Source: Chloroflexota bacterium
Lineage (GTDB): Bacteria; Chloroflexota; Anaerolineae; 4572-78; J111
Assembly (NCBI GenBank): GCA_016860845.1
Contig: BOKF01000020.1
Span: 1-64,000 of the forward strand
Direction: 5' to 3'
Length of the DNA stretch: 64,000 nucleotides
The position numbers were made by a program, and so were the translations under genes. Shown here piece by piece: positions 16,096 through 24,818 of this stretch. How positions within the stretch are numbered: the first letter of the stretch is position 1; each line of letters opens with the position of its first letter. The notes beneath the pieces are model-generated. The model was not told the origin of the DNA, searched no databases, and saw only the letters and a program-made list of their open reading frames with translations.

Positions 16096-17499
16096 ATGGA
16101 ACTACAATTTTGGGGTGCGGCGCAAACCGTGACCGGCTCGATGCACCTTTTGAAGGTTAATAATTACCACATTTTGCTCGACTGCGGGCTGTATCAGGGA
16201 CCGCGTAAAGAAGCCTTTGAGCGGAACAGAAATTTTCCCTTTGACCCGACCGAAATTGACGCCCTCATCGTCTCTCACGCTCACATTGATCACATCGGCA
16301 ACATCCCCACCCTGGTCAAAAACGGCTATCGCGGGCCAATCTGGGCAACTTCGGCCACCCGCGACCTGGCGGCAATTATGCTGCGCGACTCGGCCCATAT
16401 CCAGGAAAGCGACGTGGAGTACGTCAACAAGCGCCGGATCAAGCGGGGCCAGAAACCGTTTGAGCCGCTTTACACGCAAGCGGACGCTCTGGAAGCGCTA
16501 AGCCTCTTTCAATCCATCGAATATGAGCGCACCTTTAGTCCTGTGCCCGGCATCCAGGCGCGCTATCGAGATGCCGGCCACCTGCTGGGATCAGCCTCGG
16601 TCACGCTCGATATAGATGACGGGGGCAAGCGCAAGCGGCTGGTTTTCAGCGGCGATGTGGGCCGCACCCGTTTGCCCATCCTGCGCGACCCGCAGCCGGT
16701 CGAGGGAGCAGACTTCATCATCATGGAAAGCACCTACGGCGGGCGCTATCACGAGCCGCCCGAGGAAGCGCGGGCTGAACTGAAGGAAATGGTGGTCGAA
16801 GCTGTCCAGAAAAACGGCAAAATTATTATTCCGGCCTTCGCCCTGGGCCGGACCCAGGAACTGGTTTATGCCCTGCACGTGATGAAGGATGCGGGCGAGC
16901 TGCCCAATATTCGCATCTACGTGGACAGCCCGCTGGCCGTCAATGCCACCGAGATATTTCGCCTGCACCCCGAAGCCTACGATCAGGAAATGAAAGATTT
17001 TATCAAAGCTACCAACAGCCACAATCCTTTTGGCTTTGAAGGGATTACTTACACCCGTGATGTGGCGGAGTCGAAAGCCCTGAACGAGCTGAACCAGCCG
17101 GCCATTATTATCAGCGCCTCCGGGATGTGTGAATCAGGCCGGATTTTGCACCATCTCAAGCATAACATCAGCGACGAGCGCAATATGATTCTGTTTGTCG
17201 GCTACCAGGCCGAAAATACCCTGGGTCGCAGAATTTTGGACGGCCAGCCGGTGGTCTCTATTTTTGGGGATGAGTACCCGGTTCGGGCCAAGGTGTTCAA
17301 ACTCAACGGCTATTCGGCTCACGCCGACCACAACGGGCTGCTCGGTTGGCTGAAGATGGCCCAGGAGCGCGGTCATCCCCGCCAGTTATTTTTGGTGCAT
17401 GGTGAAATGGAAGGGGCGACGGCTATCGCCGAGGCGGCCCGCCAGCAGGGCATACCAGAGGTTCACATCCCGGCCCGGGGCCAGGTATTTGCGTTATAA
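16096..17499 (+). CDS. Metallo-beta-lactamase/beta-CASP RNA nuclease
   Basis: Cytoplasmic zinc nuclease of the YSH1/CPSF-like group that cuts or trims RNA. Zinc ligands: HAHIDHIG at 61-68, the Asp in SGDVGR, and His in NGYSAHADH near the C-terminus. Beta-CASP motifs: IIPAFALGRTQEL, SASGMCESGRILHHL and the final LVHGE. 467 residues, as expected. AAGGAAAGTAAGG lies just before ATG. Peptide deformylase follows 18 bp downstream, so the two are probably cotranscribed. Confidence 0.92.
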   Translation: MELQFWGAAQTVTGSMHLLKVNNYHILLDCGLYQGPRKEAFERNRNFPFDPTEIDALIVSHAHIDHIGNIPTLVKNGYRGPIWATSATRDLAAIMLRDSAHIQESDVEYVNKRRIKRGQKPFEPLYTQADALEALSLFQSIEYERTFSPVPGIQARYRDAGHLLGSASVTLDIDDGGKRKRLVFSGDVGRTRLPILRDPQPVEGADFIIMESTYGGRYHEPPEEARAELKEMVVEAVQKNGKIIIPAFALGRTQELVYALHVMKDAGELPNIRIYVDSPLAVNATEIFRLHPEAYDQEMKDFIKATNSHNPFGFEGITYTRDVAESKALNELNQPAIIISASGMCESGRILHHLKHNISDERNMILFVGYQAENTLGRRILDGQPVVSIFGDEYPVRAKVFKLNGYSAHADHNGLLGWLKMAQERGHPRQLFLVHGEMEGATAIAEAARQQGIPEVHIPARGQVFAL

Positions 17500-17517
17500 C
17501 GTCCAACGGAAAAAAGT

Positions 17518-18069
17518 ATGGCGATAAGAGATATTGTTCTATATACGGATAATGAAGCGGCGCTGCGCCAAAAAAGCGAGCCGGTGCGCTCGGTCAACCG
17601 GCGGGTAAAAAAACTCATCGAAGATTTAAAGGACACGCTCATAGCTCACCCCGAGGGGATTGGCCTGGCCGCGCCTCAGATCAACGTGCCGAGCCGGGTG
17701 ATTGTCGTGCGCCTGGGGGGCAAGGGTGACAGCTCAAAAGAACCTGGCCCGCCTATCGCCCTGATTAACCCCGAAATTGTCGAGTCCCGGCGCGAAGAGC
17801 GGGATTTTGATGGCTGCCTCAGCTTTCCCGGCCTCTACGCCGAAACGGTCCGCCCGCATTATCTCAAAGTGCAGGGATTGGATGAGTGGGGCAAACCCTT
17901 TACCTTCACCTTTGAAGGGTTTGATGCGGTCCTGGTCCACCATGAAATTGACCACCTGGACGGTATCTTGTTTATTGATCGGGTCGCCACCATTAATGAC
18001 CTGTACCGGGTGCGCGAGGATAAAAACGGCGAACTGGTCAGGGTTCCGGTGACAGCCGAGGGGGTGTAA
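17518..18069 (+). CDS. def: Peptide deformylase
   Basis: Removes the formyl group from the N-terminal methionine of new proteins. Motif 1 GIGLAAPQ (47-54), motif 2 DGCLSFPG (canonical EGCLS with Glu replaced by Asp), and motif 3 HHEIDHLDG supply the metal ligands Cys and two His plus catalytic Glu. 183 residues, normal. The Glu-to-Asp change in motif 2 is conservative. Confidence 0.95.
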   Translation: MAIRDIVLYTDNEAALRQKSEPVRSVNRRVKKLIEDLKDTLIAHPEGIGLAAPQINVPSRVIVVRLGGKGDSSKEPGPPIALINPEIVESRREERDFDGCLSFPGLYAETVRPHYLKVQGLDEWGKPFTFTFEGFDAVLVHHEIDHLDGILFIDRVATINDLYRVREDKNGELVRVPVTAEGV

Positions 18070-18086
18070 ACCGACTGCTGGCTGCC

Positions 18087-18137
18087 GACCCCCACCCTAA
18101 CCCTCCCCCTACCAGGGGGAGGGTTAGGGTGGGGGTC
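18087..18137. repeat. Long C/G-rich palindrome
   Basis: The arms GACCCCCACCCTAACCCT and AGGGTTAGGGTGGGGGTC continue inward through CCCCCT/GGGGGA, giving a near-perfect stem of about 23 bp with a tiny loop, then TTCTTT. May act as a terminator for def. Related palindromes lie at 34697-34784, 49270-49347 and 58330-58397. Confidence 0.8.
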
Positions 18138-18190
18138 GACGGTCTTCTTTAATAAATCCACGTTGAATTAATAACCAAAGGAGGGGCATC

Positions 18191-19021
18191 GTGGCCGAAA
18201 GAGTTTTATCCCAAACACAGCTTGTCTTGCGGCAGCAGGAGCGGGCCAGGTATTGGTCGAGCATTCAGGTGGTGGTGTGGTGGATTATTATCCTGGGCCT
18301 GGTTATCTTCGCTTTTAGCGGGATCAGCTTTAGCCTGGGACCTGTCGCCATCAAAACCATCAAGTTGGATACCGAATTTATTGCCACCTGGTGGCCCTTT
18401 ATTAGCCAGGGAGTGCCTCAAACCCTGTGGATTTCGGCGGTTTCGATTGTCTGTGCCAGCCTTTTAGCTTTATTGTCAGCCCTGGGCCGCCTCTCCGGCA
18501 TCCCGCCGCTGGTGGCGCTGTCCACCTTTTATGTCTCCCTCATTCGCGGAACCCCTCTCTATCTGCAAATCTTTTTCTTCTTCCTGGCTTTACCCCAAAT
18601 CGGGATCAAACTTCCCCCCGCTGTGGCCGGGGTGCTGGCCCTCTCGTTAAATTATGGCGCTTATATGAGCGAGATTTTTCGGGCCGGGATTAGCAGTGTG
18701 AGTCGGGGCCAGCGTGAAGCCGCTACAGCTCTGGGGATGACCAACGGGCAGATGATGCGCCGGATTGTCCTGCCGCAGGCGCTGCGCCTGGTGTTGCCGC
18801 CCACCGGCAACGAGTTCATCGCCATGCTCAAAGACTCGGCCCTGGTGTCGGCCACCGGCTTTGTGCAGGAGATCATGTGGCGGGCGCAAAAGGTGGGCCG
18901 GGCCAACTTTAGAGGATTGGAAGCCTTGCTTATCGCCGCTTTGTGGTACTGGTTAATGACCATTATTTTCTCGACTATTCAGGCTAATATTGAAAAGCGC
19001 ATGTCGCGGGGGGATCGCTAA
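18191..19021 (+). CDS. Polar amino-acid ABC transporter permease
   Basis: HisMQ/GlnP-type inner-membrane permease. GTG start with AAAGGAGG nine bases upstream. Three to five membrane segments and the family block [15 protein letters not shown], then the EAA loop [29 protein letters not shown]. 276 residues. Overlapping transcription with the ATPase gene that starts two bases after its stop. No binding-protein gene is next to the pair. Confidence 0.92.
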   Translation: MAERVLSQTQLVLRQQERARYWSSIQVVVWWIIILGLVIFAFSGISFSLGPVAIKTIKLDTEFIATWWPFISQGVPQTLWISAVSIVCASLLALLSALGRLSGIPPLVALSTFYVSLIRGTPLYLQIFFFFLALPQIGIKLPPAVAGVLALSLNYGAYMSEIFRAGISSVSRGQREAATALGMTNGQMMRRIVLPQALRLVLPPTGNEFIAMLKDSALVSATGFVQEIMWRAQKVGRANFRGLEALLIAALWYWLMTIIFSTIQANIEKRMSRGDR

Positions 19022-19022
19022 T

Positions 19023-19790
19023 ATGGCTATCGTAGAAATTCAGGATTTGCACAAGAACTTCGGCCCGTTAGAGGTGCTCAAAGGCGTCTCGCTGGATGTG
19101 GAGCAGGGGGAAGTGGTCACTATTATTGGCCGGTCCGGCTCCGGCAAGTCCACCTTACTGCGTTGTGTTAATTTTTTAGAGCAGCCCACCCACGGCCGAA
19201 TTGCGGTGGATGGATTGTCGGTGCATGTAGAGCAGCATAAGCTGAGCGCCGCCCAAAAACAGGCTGTTCACGACATCCGGCTGCGCACCGGCATGGTCTT
19301 TCAGGAGTTCAACCTCTTTCCCCACCTATCGGTGATGGAAAATTTGATTGAAGCCCCGGTTACGGTCAAAAAGATGAAAAAAGATGAGGCCATCGCCATC
19401 GGCGAACAGTTTTTAGCCAAAGTCGGCCTCAGCGCCAAGCGGGACGAGTATCCCAACCGCCTCTCCGGCGGGCAAAAGCAGCGGGTAGCCATTGCCCGCG
19501 CCCTGACCATGCAGCCCAAGGTCATGCTTTTTGATGAACCGACCAGCGCCCTCGATCCCGAACTGATCGGCGAGGTGCTGGAGGTCATGAAGCAACTGGC
19601 CGACGAGGGCATGACCATGCTTGTCGTGACCCACGAAATGTCCTTCGCCCACGATGTGTCCCGTCGCCTGGTCTTTATGGAAGGGGGCGTCATCGCCGAA
19701 CAGGGACCGCCGGCGCAGCTTTTTGATAACCCCCAAAACCCCCAAACCAAAATGTTTTTGCAGCGGGTGATTTCCAGGGCCGAGCGGTAA
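19023..19790 (+). CDS. Polar amino-acid ABC transporter ATP-binding protein
   Basis: GlnQ/HisP-type ATPase. ATG sits one base after the permease stop. Walker [11 protein letters not shown]-loop [10 protein letters not shown], signature [15 protein letters not shown], Walker [15 protein letters not shown] and H-loop THEM are intact. 255 residues. Drives uptake with the permease upstream; the solute is probably a polar amino acid. Confidence 0.95.
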   Translation: MAIVEIQDLHKNFGPLEVLKGVSLDVEQGEVVTIIGRSGSGKSTLLRCVNFLEQPTHGRIAVDGLSVHVEQHKLSAAQKQAVHDIRLRTGMVFQEFNLFPHLSVMENLIEAPVTVKKMKKDEAIAIGEQFLAKVGLSAKRDEYPNRLSGGQKQRVAIARALTMQPKVMLFDEPTSALDPELIGEVLEVMKQLADEGMTMLVVTHEMSFAHDVSRRLVFMEGGVIAEQGPPAQLFDNPQNPQTKMFLQRVISRAER

Positions 19791-19795
19791 TCCAC

Positions 19796-21085
19796 TTAAA
19801 CCAGCTCCAGAAACAGCAGATTTGGATCGGACAACAGCATCTTCAAACGTCCCAGAAATGCGCCGGCGGCGGCCCCATCGAGCAAGCGGTGGTCATAACT
19901 GAGGGCCAGGGGCAGCACCGGGCGCGCTTCAATCTGGCCCTGCACCACCACCGGCTTCTCTTCGATGCGCCCGCAGCCGAGAATCGCCACTTCGGGTGGG
20001 TTGATGATCGGTGTCCCCTGATAACTGCCGAAACTGCCAAAGTTGGTAATGGTAAAGGTGCTGCCCGATAGTTCGGCCTGGCTCAAGCGGCGCTGTTGGG
20101 CCAACTCGTTCAGCCGGTTTAATTCCGCCGCAAGTTGGAGCAGCGTCAGTTGATCGGCGTGGTGGATGACCGGTACCAGCAGACCGTCGGGCACGGCCAT
20201 AGCAATCCCCAGGTGATAGGTGCGGCGGCGCAGAATCTTCTGCCTCTCCATATCCAGACTGGCGTTGAAATAGGGGAATTCTTTCAACACCTGGACAGCG
20301 GCCTTGATCATAAAAGGCAGATAGGTCAGCCGCACCCCCCGGCGTTCCGCCTCCGGCTGAAGATGCCGCCGCAGCGCCACCAGGCTGCTGACCTCCACCT
20401 CCTCAAAACTGGTCACATGCGGGATGCGCCAGGCCTGCTCCATGCGCTCGGCGATGCGCCGGCGTAAGCCGTGTAAGGGCTCCTCCTCGATAATTTCCTG
20501 ACTAGACTGGCGGGGCGCTTGAGATAATTCCGGTGGGGCGCTAGCTTGGATCTCCTGGGCCGTTGCCTCGGTTTTAACTTCGACCGGTTTGGCTTCAGCT
20601 TGCTGCTGGACAAAACGGCGCACATCGGTGGGGAGCACCCGGCCGGCCGGACCGGAAGCCGACACCTGGCTCAGGTCAATGCCCAATTCCAGGGCTAACT
20701 TACGCACCGCCGGGGCTGCCAGCACCCGTTTGCCCGGACCGGCAATGCCGGGCGATTTTTCCTCCGCGGCATGAGCCGCATTCCCGTCCTGTCCCGCAGC
20801 GTTATGAGACGAAGCAAAGTCGAGGGATGGAGCGGGGGTTGTTTGTCCATTGTCTGTTTCAATCACCACCAGCACATCCCCCACCTGGGTTATGGCTCCA
20901 ACCTCTGCCCGAATCTCGGTGATAGCGCCGGCCACCGGCGAAGGTATCTCTACCACGGCCTTATCCGTTTGAATTTCCAGCATCGGCTGATTCTGGGCCA
21001 CCCGCTCACCCACTTTGACCAGCCATTTCAAAATCTCGGCTTCGTGAATGCCTTCGCCCACGTCGGGTAGTTTGAATTCGTACAT
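19796..21085 (-). CDS. 2-oxoacid dehydrogenase E2 (dihydrolipoamide acyltransferase)
   Basis: Core acyltransferase of a pyruvate- or branched-chain-oxoacid dehydrogenase complex. One lipoyl domain with K42 in QTDKAVVEIP, an Ala/Pro linker, the E1/E3-binding domain LAAPAVRKLALELGIDLSQV (about 118-155), and the catalytic domain ending SYDHRLLDGAAAGAFL with the active His. 429 residues. E1 and E3 genes are not in the window, so this is a detached E2 gene. Converges on the ABC ATPase gene with five bases between. Confidence 0.93.
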   Translation of the reverse strand: MYEFKLPDVGEGIHEAEILKWLVKVGERVAQNQPMLEIQTDKAVVEIPSPVAGAITEIRAEVGAITQVGDVLVVIETDNGQTTPAPSLDFASSHNAAGQDGNAAHAAEEKSPGIAGPGKRVLAAPAVRKLALELGIDLSQVSASGPAGRVLPTDVRRFVQQQAEAKPVEVKTEATAQEIQASAPPELSQAPRQSSQEIIEEEPLHGLRRRIAERMEQAWRIPHVTSFEEVEVSSLVALRRHLQPEAERRGVRLTYLPFMIKAAVQVLKEFPYFNASLDMERQKILRRRTYHLGIAMAVPDGLLVPVIHHADQLTLLQLAAELNRLNELAQQRRLSQAELSGSTFTITNFGSFGSYQGTPIINPPEVAILGCGRIEEKPVVVQGQIEARPVLPLALSYDHRLLDGAAAGAFLGRLKMLLSDPNLLFLELV

Positions 21086-21459
21086 TGCTTAATCCTCGAG
21101 GGTTTCAGTATTGTTGCCGGTTTATAGCTACAGCCTAAAGGCCAAAACCAAAGGATTTAGCCGGGATTAGGGGGTGTGGGGATAAAACAAAATTGGTATG
21201 CCCAAGAACGTGCCAACATTATATCAATTTACGCTGATTAATCAATGAGAATATGTTAAACTGGTCAGTCCACCAGACCGGTTGAGGTGAACATCAACTT
21301 TTCCCTTTGTTCTAATCTTTTAGTCAAGTATAATAACTCCGACTCTAGATTAGATGACCTCTTTAATCGTAATACTTCCCCACTCGATTTCTTATCTTAT
21401 CCTTAGCGCTAAAGATAAATTTAAAGGCGATGAGCTGACCGGCTCATTTAGGGTGTTGA
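21086..21459. other. Intergenic region between the divergent E2 and LuxR-type genes
   Basis: No gene seen. It should hold the promoters of both. AACTGGTC/GACCGGTT around 21257-21281 is an inverted repeat with one G-T pair, TTAGCGCTAA near 21402 is a palindrome, and TGAGC/GCTCA near 21432-21447 is a small hairpin. Any could be an operator; none is assigned. Confidence 0.4.
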
Positions 21460-24201
21460 ATGAGGCAGAGGGAATCTGGTGTGAAACCAGCCGATCGAGC
21501 AGCGCAGAACCGGCTTGCACCTAAAGATATTGCCTGGACCGATTCTTTTCGCCTGAGCCAGACTCTCAACAAATTACCCCTTCAGTTGACCAGTTTCATT
21601 GGCCGGGAGCGAGAACTGGCCAAAGTGAAGGATTTAATGGCAAGGGTCCGGCTCTTAACCCTGACCGGCCCCGGCGGCAGCGGGAAGACCCGGCTGGCCA
21701 GCCAGGTGGTAACCGACCTGCTGGCCGCGGCAGAATATCCAGATGGTATTGCCTGGGTTGAGTTGAGCAGTATCAGTGACCCGGAACTTATACCCCAAGC
21801 GGTAGCCACGGCCATGTCTGTACGCGAGCAGCCAGGTTATCCCCTGATCGAAACGGTCATAGATTACCTCCGCTCAAGACAAGTCCTGCTGATACTGGAC
21901 AACTGTGAGCATATCGTCTCTGCCTGCGCCGGGCTGGTCAATAGCCTCCTCCGCTCGTGCCCGCATGGGCGCATTTTGGCGACAAGCCGCGCGCCATTGC
22001 GGGTTGAGGGTGAAACCACCTGGCCGGTTCCGCCGTTGGCTGTGCCTGCGCCTGATTGGTGGACTGGAATCACCCCCGGCGAGGTGCAAACTGAGGAACT
22101 GGCCCGGTTTGAGGCCGTTCAACTCTTCACTGCTCGCGCTGCCGCCGTTTTTCCGGCGTTCCGTCTATCTATTGAGAATGCCGCAGCCGTGGCTCAAATC
22201 TGCTGCCGGTTGGACGGCCTGCCGCTGGCGCTCGAATTAGCCGCAGCCCGCATCAAAGTCCTGTCGGCTGCCCAAATTGCCGAACGCCTGGATGACGCTC
22301 TGGCCTTGCTCACCCGGGGCAGCCCTCTGGCGGCCCGGCGACAGCAAACCCTCCGCGCCACCCTCGACTGGAGTTACGAGTTGCTTGCCCCGCCGGAGCA
22401 AATCTTGCTACGCTGGTTGGCGGTGTTCGTCGGCGGCTTTACCCTGGAGGCAGCGGAAGAGATCTGTTCGGATGAGATGCTTGAACGAGCCATGGTGCTC
22501 GATACGCTGTCGAATCTGGTTGACCAATCTCTGGTTGTGGTAGAACAATCCCGCGATAGCCGGCCTCGGTACCGGCTTCTGGAGACAATTCGCCAATACA
22601 GCCAGGAGAAGTTGCAAGCTGCCGGCGAACGCATTTTATTGCGGGACCGGCACCTGGCCTGGTGTCTGGCCCTGGTGGAGGAGGCGGAGACCGGACTCAG
22701 AGGGTCTCAGCAGGTAGCCTGGTTGGGACGGTTGGAACGAGAGCACGACAACCTGCGCGCGGCGCTCGATTGGGGCCAGGAGGCCGGACATGTCGAGAGC
22801 GGGCTGCGCTTGGCGGCCTCGCTTCACTGGTTCTGGGACCGGCGGGGCTATCTGAGCGAGGGCTGCGCCCGGCTGCAGACCCTACTGGAGCGCAGCCAGG
22901 AACCACCTGCTTCGGGTCTAACGCTTCCTGTTTCCTTCCAACAGGCGCGAGCCTCTGCCCTTTACGGGGCGGCCTCGCTCGCCTTTGACCAGGGGGATAA
23001 TGAGGCGTCGGCGGCTTGGGCCGAAGAGAGTGTAGCTCTCTTTCGCCAATTGAATGATCGGCGTGGTTTGGCCCTGGCTTTACCCCGCCTGGCCTTTGCC
23101 AGTGGCCTGGCCAGCGATCAGGCCAGACGGCTGCTGGCCGAGTCCCTGGAAATAGCCCAAGAACTGGATGAAGTCTGGTTAATTGCCCTCAATCACATGC
23201 TGGTGGGTCAGATCGCCTTTTTTCAGGGAGACTACCTGCCGGCCCGGGCTGAACTTGAGGTGGCACTGGCGCTGTTGCGCCGGATTGGGGACCGCTGGGG
23301 GCTTGTCCATACCCTGGGTCCCCTGGGCATGATTGAGCTTGCCCAGAGAGAGTTTAACCAGGCTCGATCCTATCTTGAAGAGAGTTTGCTTATAGCGCGT
23401 GATTTGGGCGATACGCGCTCGATGGCCCTGATCGCTGCTTCAGTCGCCGATGTTGCGCGCTGCCAGAAAGAGTATGACCGGGCGGCAGAACTCTACGGCG
23501 AGAGCATGGAATTGTATAGGCGACTGGGTAATAAAGCGGAGCTCCCGGCTATTTTGCACAACCTGGGCTACGTCGCTCTGGGACAAGGGAAGTATGAAGC
23601 GGCCCGCACCCTCTTTATTGAAAGCCTACAGCAGCAACTTGAAAGGGATAATAAGGCTGGCATCGCCGAAGGACTGGCCGGCCTGGCGGCGCTGGCCGGA
23701 GTCCAGGCTGCCCCTGAGCGGGCCGCCCAGCTTTTTGGCGCCGCCGCCGGCATCCGCGAGGCCGCTCAAGCGCCGGTGTGGCCGGCTGAGCGCCTTGAAA
23801 TTGAGAATTACGAAGCGACCGTCCGTGCTCAGCTTAATGGGCCAACCTTCGCTGCCCTTCAGACAGCCGGCCGGGCGCTGACCCTAGAGCAGGCCGTTGC
23901 TTATGCTCTCCAGAGCGGGCCGGAGGCGTTCCGACAGGCGACCGAAGGGAGGACCGGCCTTTTGCCCCGTCAGGCGGTGAAGCAGCAATTCGGCGGGCTA
24001 ACGGCTCGTGAACGTGAGGTGGCTGCCCTGATTGCTCAAGGCCAATCCAATCGGGCCATTGCTGAGGCGCTGGTTATCACCGAACGGACCGCCGAGCGCC
24101 ACGTGGCTAATATTATGTCCAAACTAGGCTTTACCTCCCGCGTCCAGATTGCGGCCTGGACTGTTCAAAAAGGGCTGAGCCAACCGACGAGTAGTTCCTG
24201 A
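21460..24201 (+). CDS. LuxR-family regulator with NTPase and TPR domains
   Basis: Large signal-dependent regulator of 913 residues. An NB-ARC/STAND-like ATPase follows the N-terminus: LPLQLTSFIGRERELAKV, Walker A TGPGGSGKTR (about 68-77), Walker B QVLLILDNCEHI (about 140), LPLALELAAARIKVLS. A TPR-rich region covers about 450-760 (for example AAELYGESMELYRRLGNKAE). The LuxR helix-turn-helix LTAREREVAALIAQGQSNRA lies at about 847-905. Such proteins oligomerise on ligand and ATP binding. Possible target: the small SnoaL-like gene 178 bp downstream, by position only. Confidence 0.9.
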   Translation: MRQRESGVKPADRAAQNRLAPKDIAWTDSFRLSQTLNKLPLQLTSFIGRERELAKVKDLMARVRLLTLTGPGGSGKTRLASQVVTDLLAAAEYPDGIAWVELSSISDPELIPQAVATAMSVREQPGYPLIETVIDYLRSRQVLLILDNCEHIVSACAGLVNSLLRSCPHGRILATSRAPLRVEGETTWPVPPLAVPAPDWWTGITPGEVQTEELARFEAVQLFTARAAAVFPAFRLSIENAAAVAQICCRLDGLPLALELAAARIKVLSAAQIAERLDDALALLTRGSPLAARRQQTLRATLDWSYELLAPPEQILLRWLAVFVGGFTLEAAEEICSDEMLERAMVLDTLSNLVDQSLVVVEQSRDSRPRYRLLETIRQYSQEKLQAAGERILLRDRHLAWCLALVEEAETGLRGSQQVAWLGRLEREHDNLRAALDWGQEAGHVESGLRLAASLHWFWDRRGYLSEGCARLQTLLERSQEPPASGLTLPVSFQQARASALYGAASLAFDQGDNEASAAWAEESVALFRQLNDRRGLALALPRLAFASGLASDQARRLLAESLEIAQELDEVWLIALNHMLVGQIAFFQGDYLPARAELEVALALLRRIGDRWGLVHTLGPLGMIELAQREFNQARSYLEESLLIARDLGDTRSMALIAASVADVARCQKEYDRAAELYGESMELYRRLGNKAELPAILHNLGYVALGQGKYEAARTLFIESLQQQLERDNKAGIAEGLAGLAALAGVQAAPERAAQLFGAAAGIREAAQAPVWPAERLEIENYEATVRAQLNGPTFAALQTAGRALTLEQAVAYALQSGPEAFRQATEGRTGLLPRQAVKQQFGGLTAREREVAALIAQGQSNRAIAEALVITERTAERHVANIMSKLGFTSRVQIAAWTVQKGLSQPTSSS

Positions 24202-24379
24202 AAACGCAAGCGCTTTGCTGCCTGGCTTGCTTTTCCTCGGATTGTCTTGGCTGCGTACCCCCCTCTAAAATCTACGTACTGCCGCTCTCCGCAAATGAGT
24301 AGTTTCCCGGATGCCAGTCCGGCTGTTTTCCGCTAAGCTAACAGAAGTCAAGTGAATTAATGAAAGGAGAGATACTCTC

Positions 24380-24796
24380 ATGTCAGCAGAGCAAAATATT
24401 GCTGTCTTCAGGCGAGTGATTGAGGAGGGCTTTAATAAGGGCAATGTTGAGGCTCTGGATGAGTGCTTTCCCCCCACTTACATCGAGCATCAATTTGATC
24501 TACCCTCGACGCTCGAGGAGTTTAAGGGCTCCATCCGCTATCTTCGCCACACCTTTGCCGATTTCTCCCTCACCATCGAGGATATCGTCGCCGATGGAGA
24601 TAAAGTCTGGGCACGGATGAGCGGACGGGGCACTCACAGCCGGGAGTTTTTGGGGCGGCCGCCAACGGGCAGGTCGTTTAGGATTACCGTGATTGATATT
24701 TGCCGCTTTGAGCACGGCCAGATCGTTGAGCATTGGGGCGTGCCGGATCGGTTTCACCTGCTGGCCCAACTGGGTTTTTTACCCCAACGACCATAA
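24380..24796 (+). CDS. SnoaL-like / ester cyclase family protein
   Basis: Small alpha+beta-barrel protein of the NTF2/SnoaL fold, 138 residues. Signs: VFRRVIEEGFNKGNVEALDE, DFSLTIEDIVADGDKVWARM, GTHSREFLG and HWGVPDRFHLLAQLG. Many such proteins are polyketide-cyclase-like or of unknown role. AAAGGAGAG precedes ATG. Next to a LuxR regulator, a common pairing in this type of genome. Confidence 0.85.
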   Translation: MSAEQNIAVFRRVIEEGFNKGNVEALDECFPPTYIEHQFDLPSTLEEFKGSIRYLRHTFADFSLTIEDIVADGDKVWARMSGRGTHSREFLGRPPTGRSFRITVIDICRFEHGQIVEHWGVPDRFHLLAQLGFLPQRP

Positions 24797-24818
24797 GTAA
24801 AATGAAGCTTACCAACAT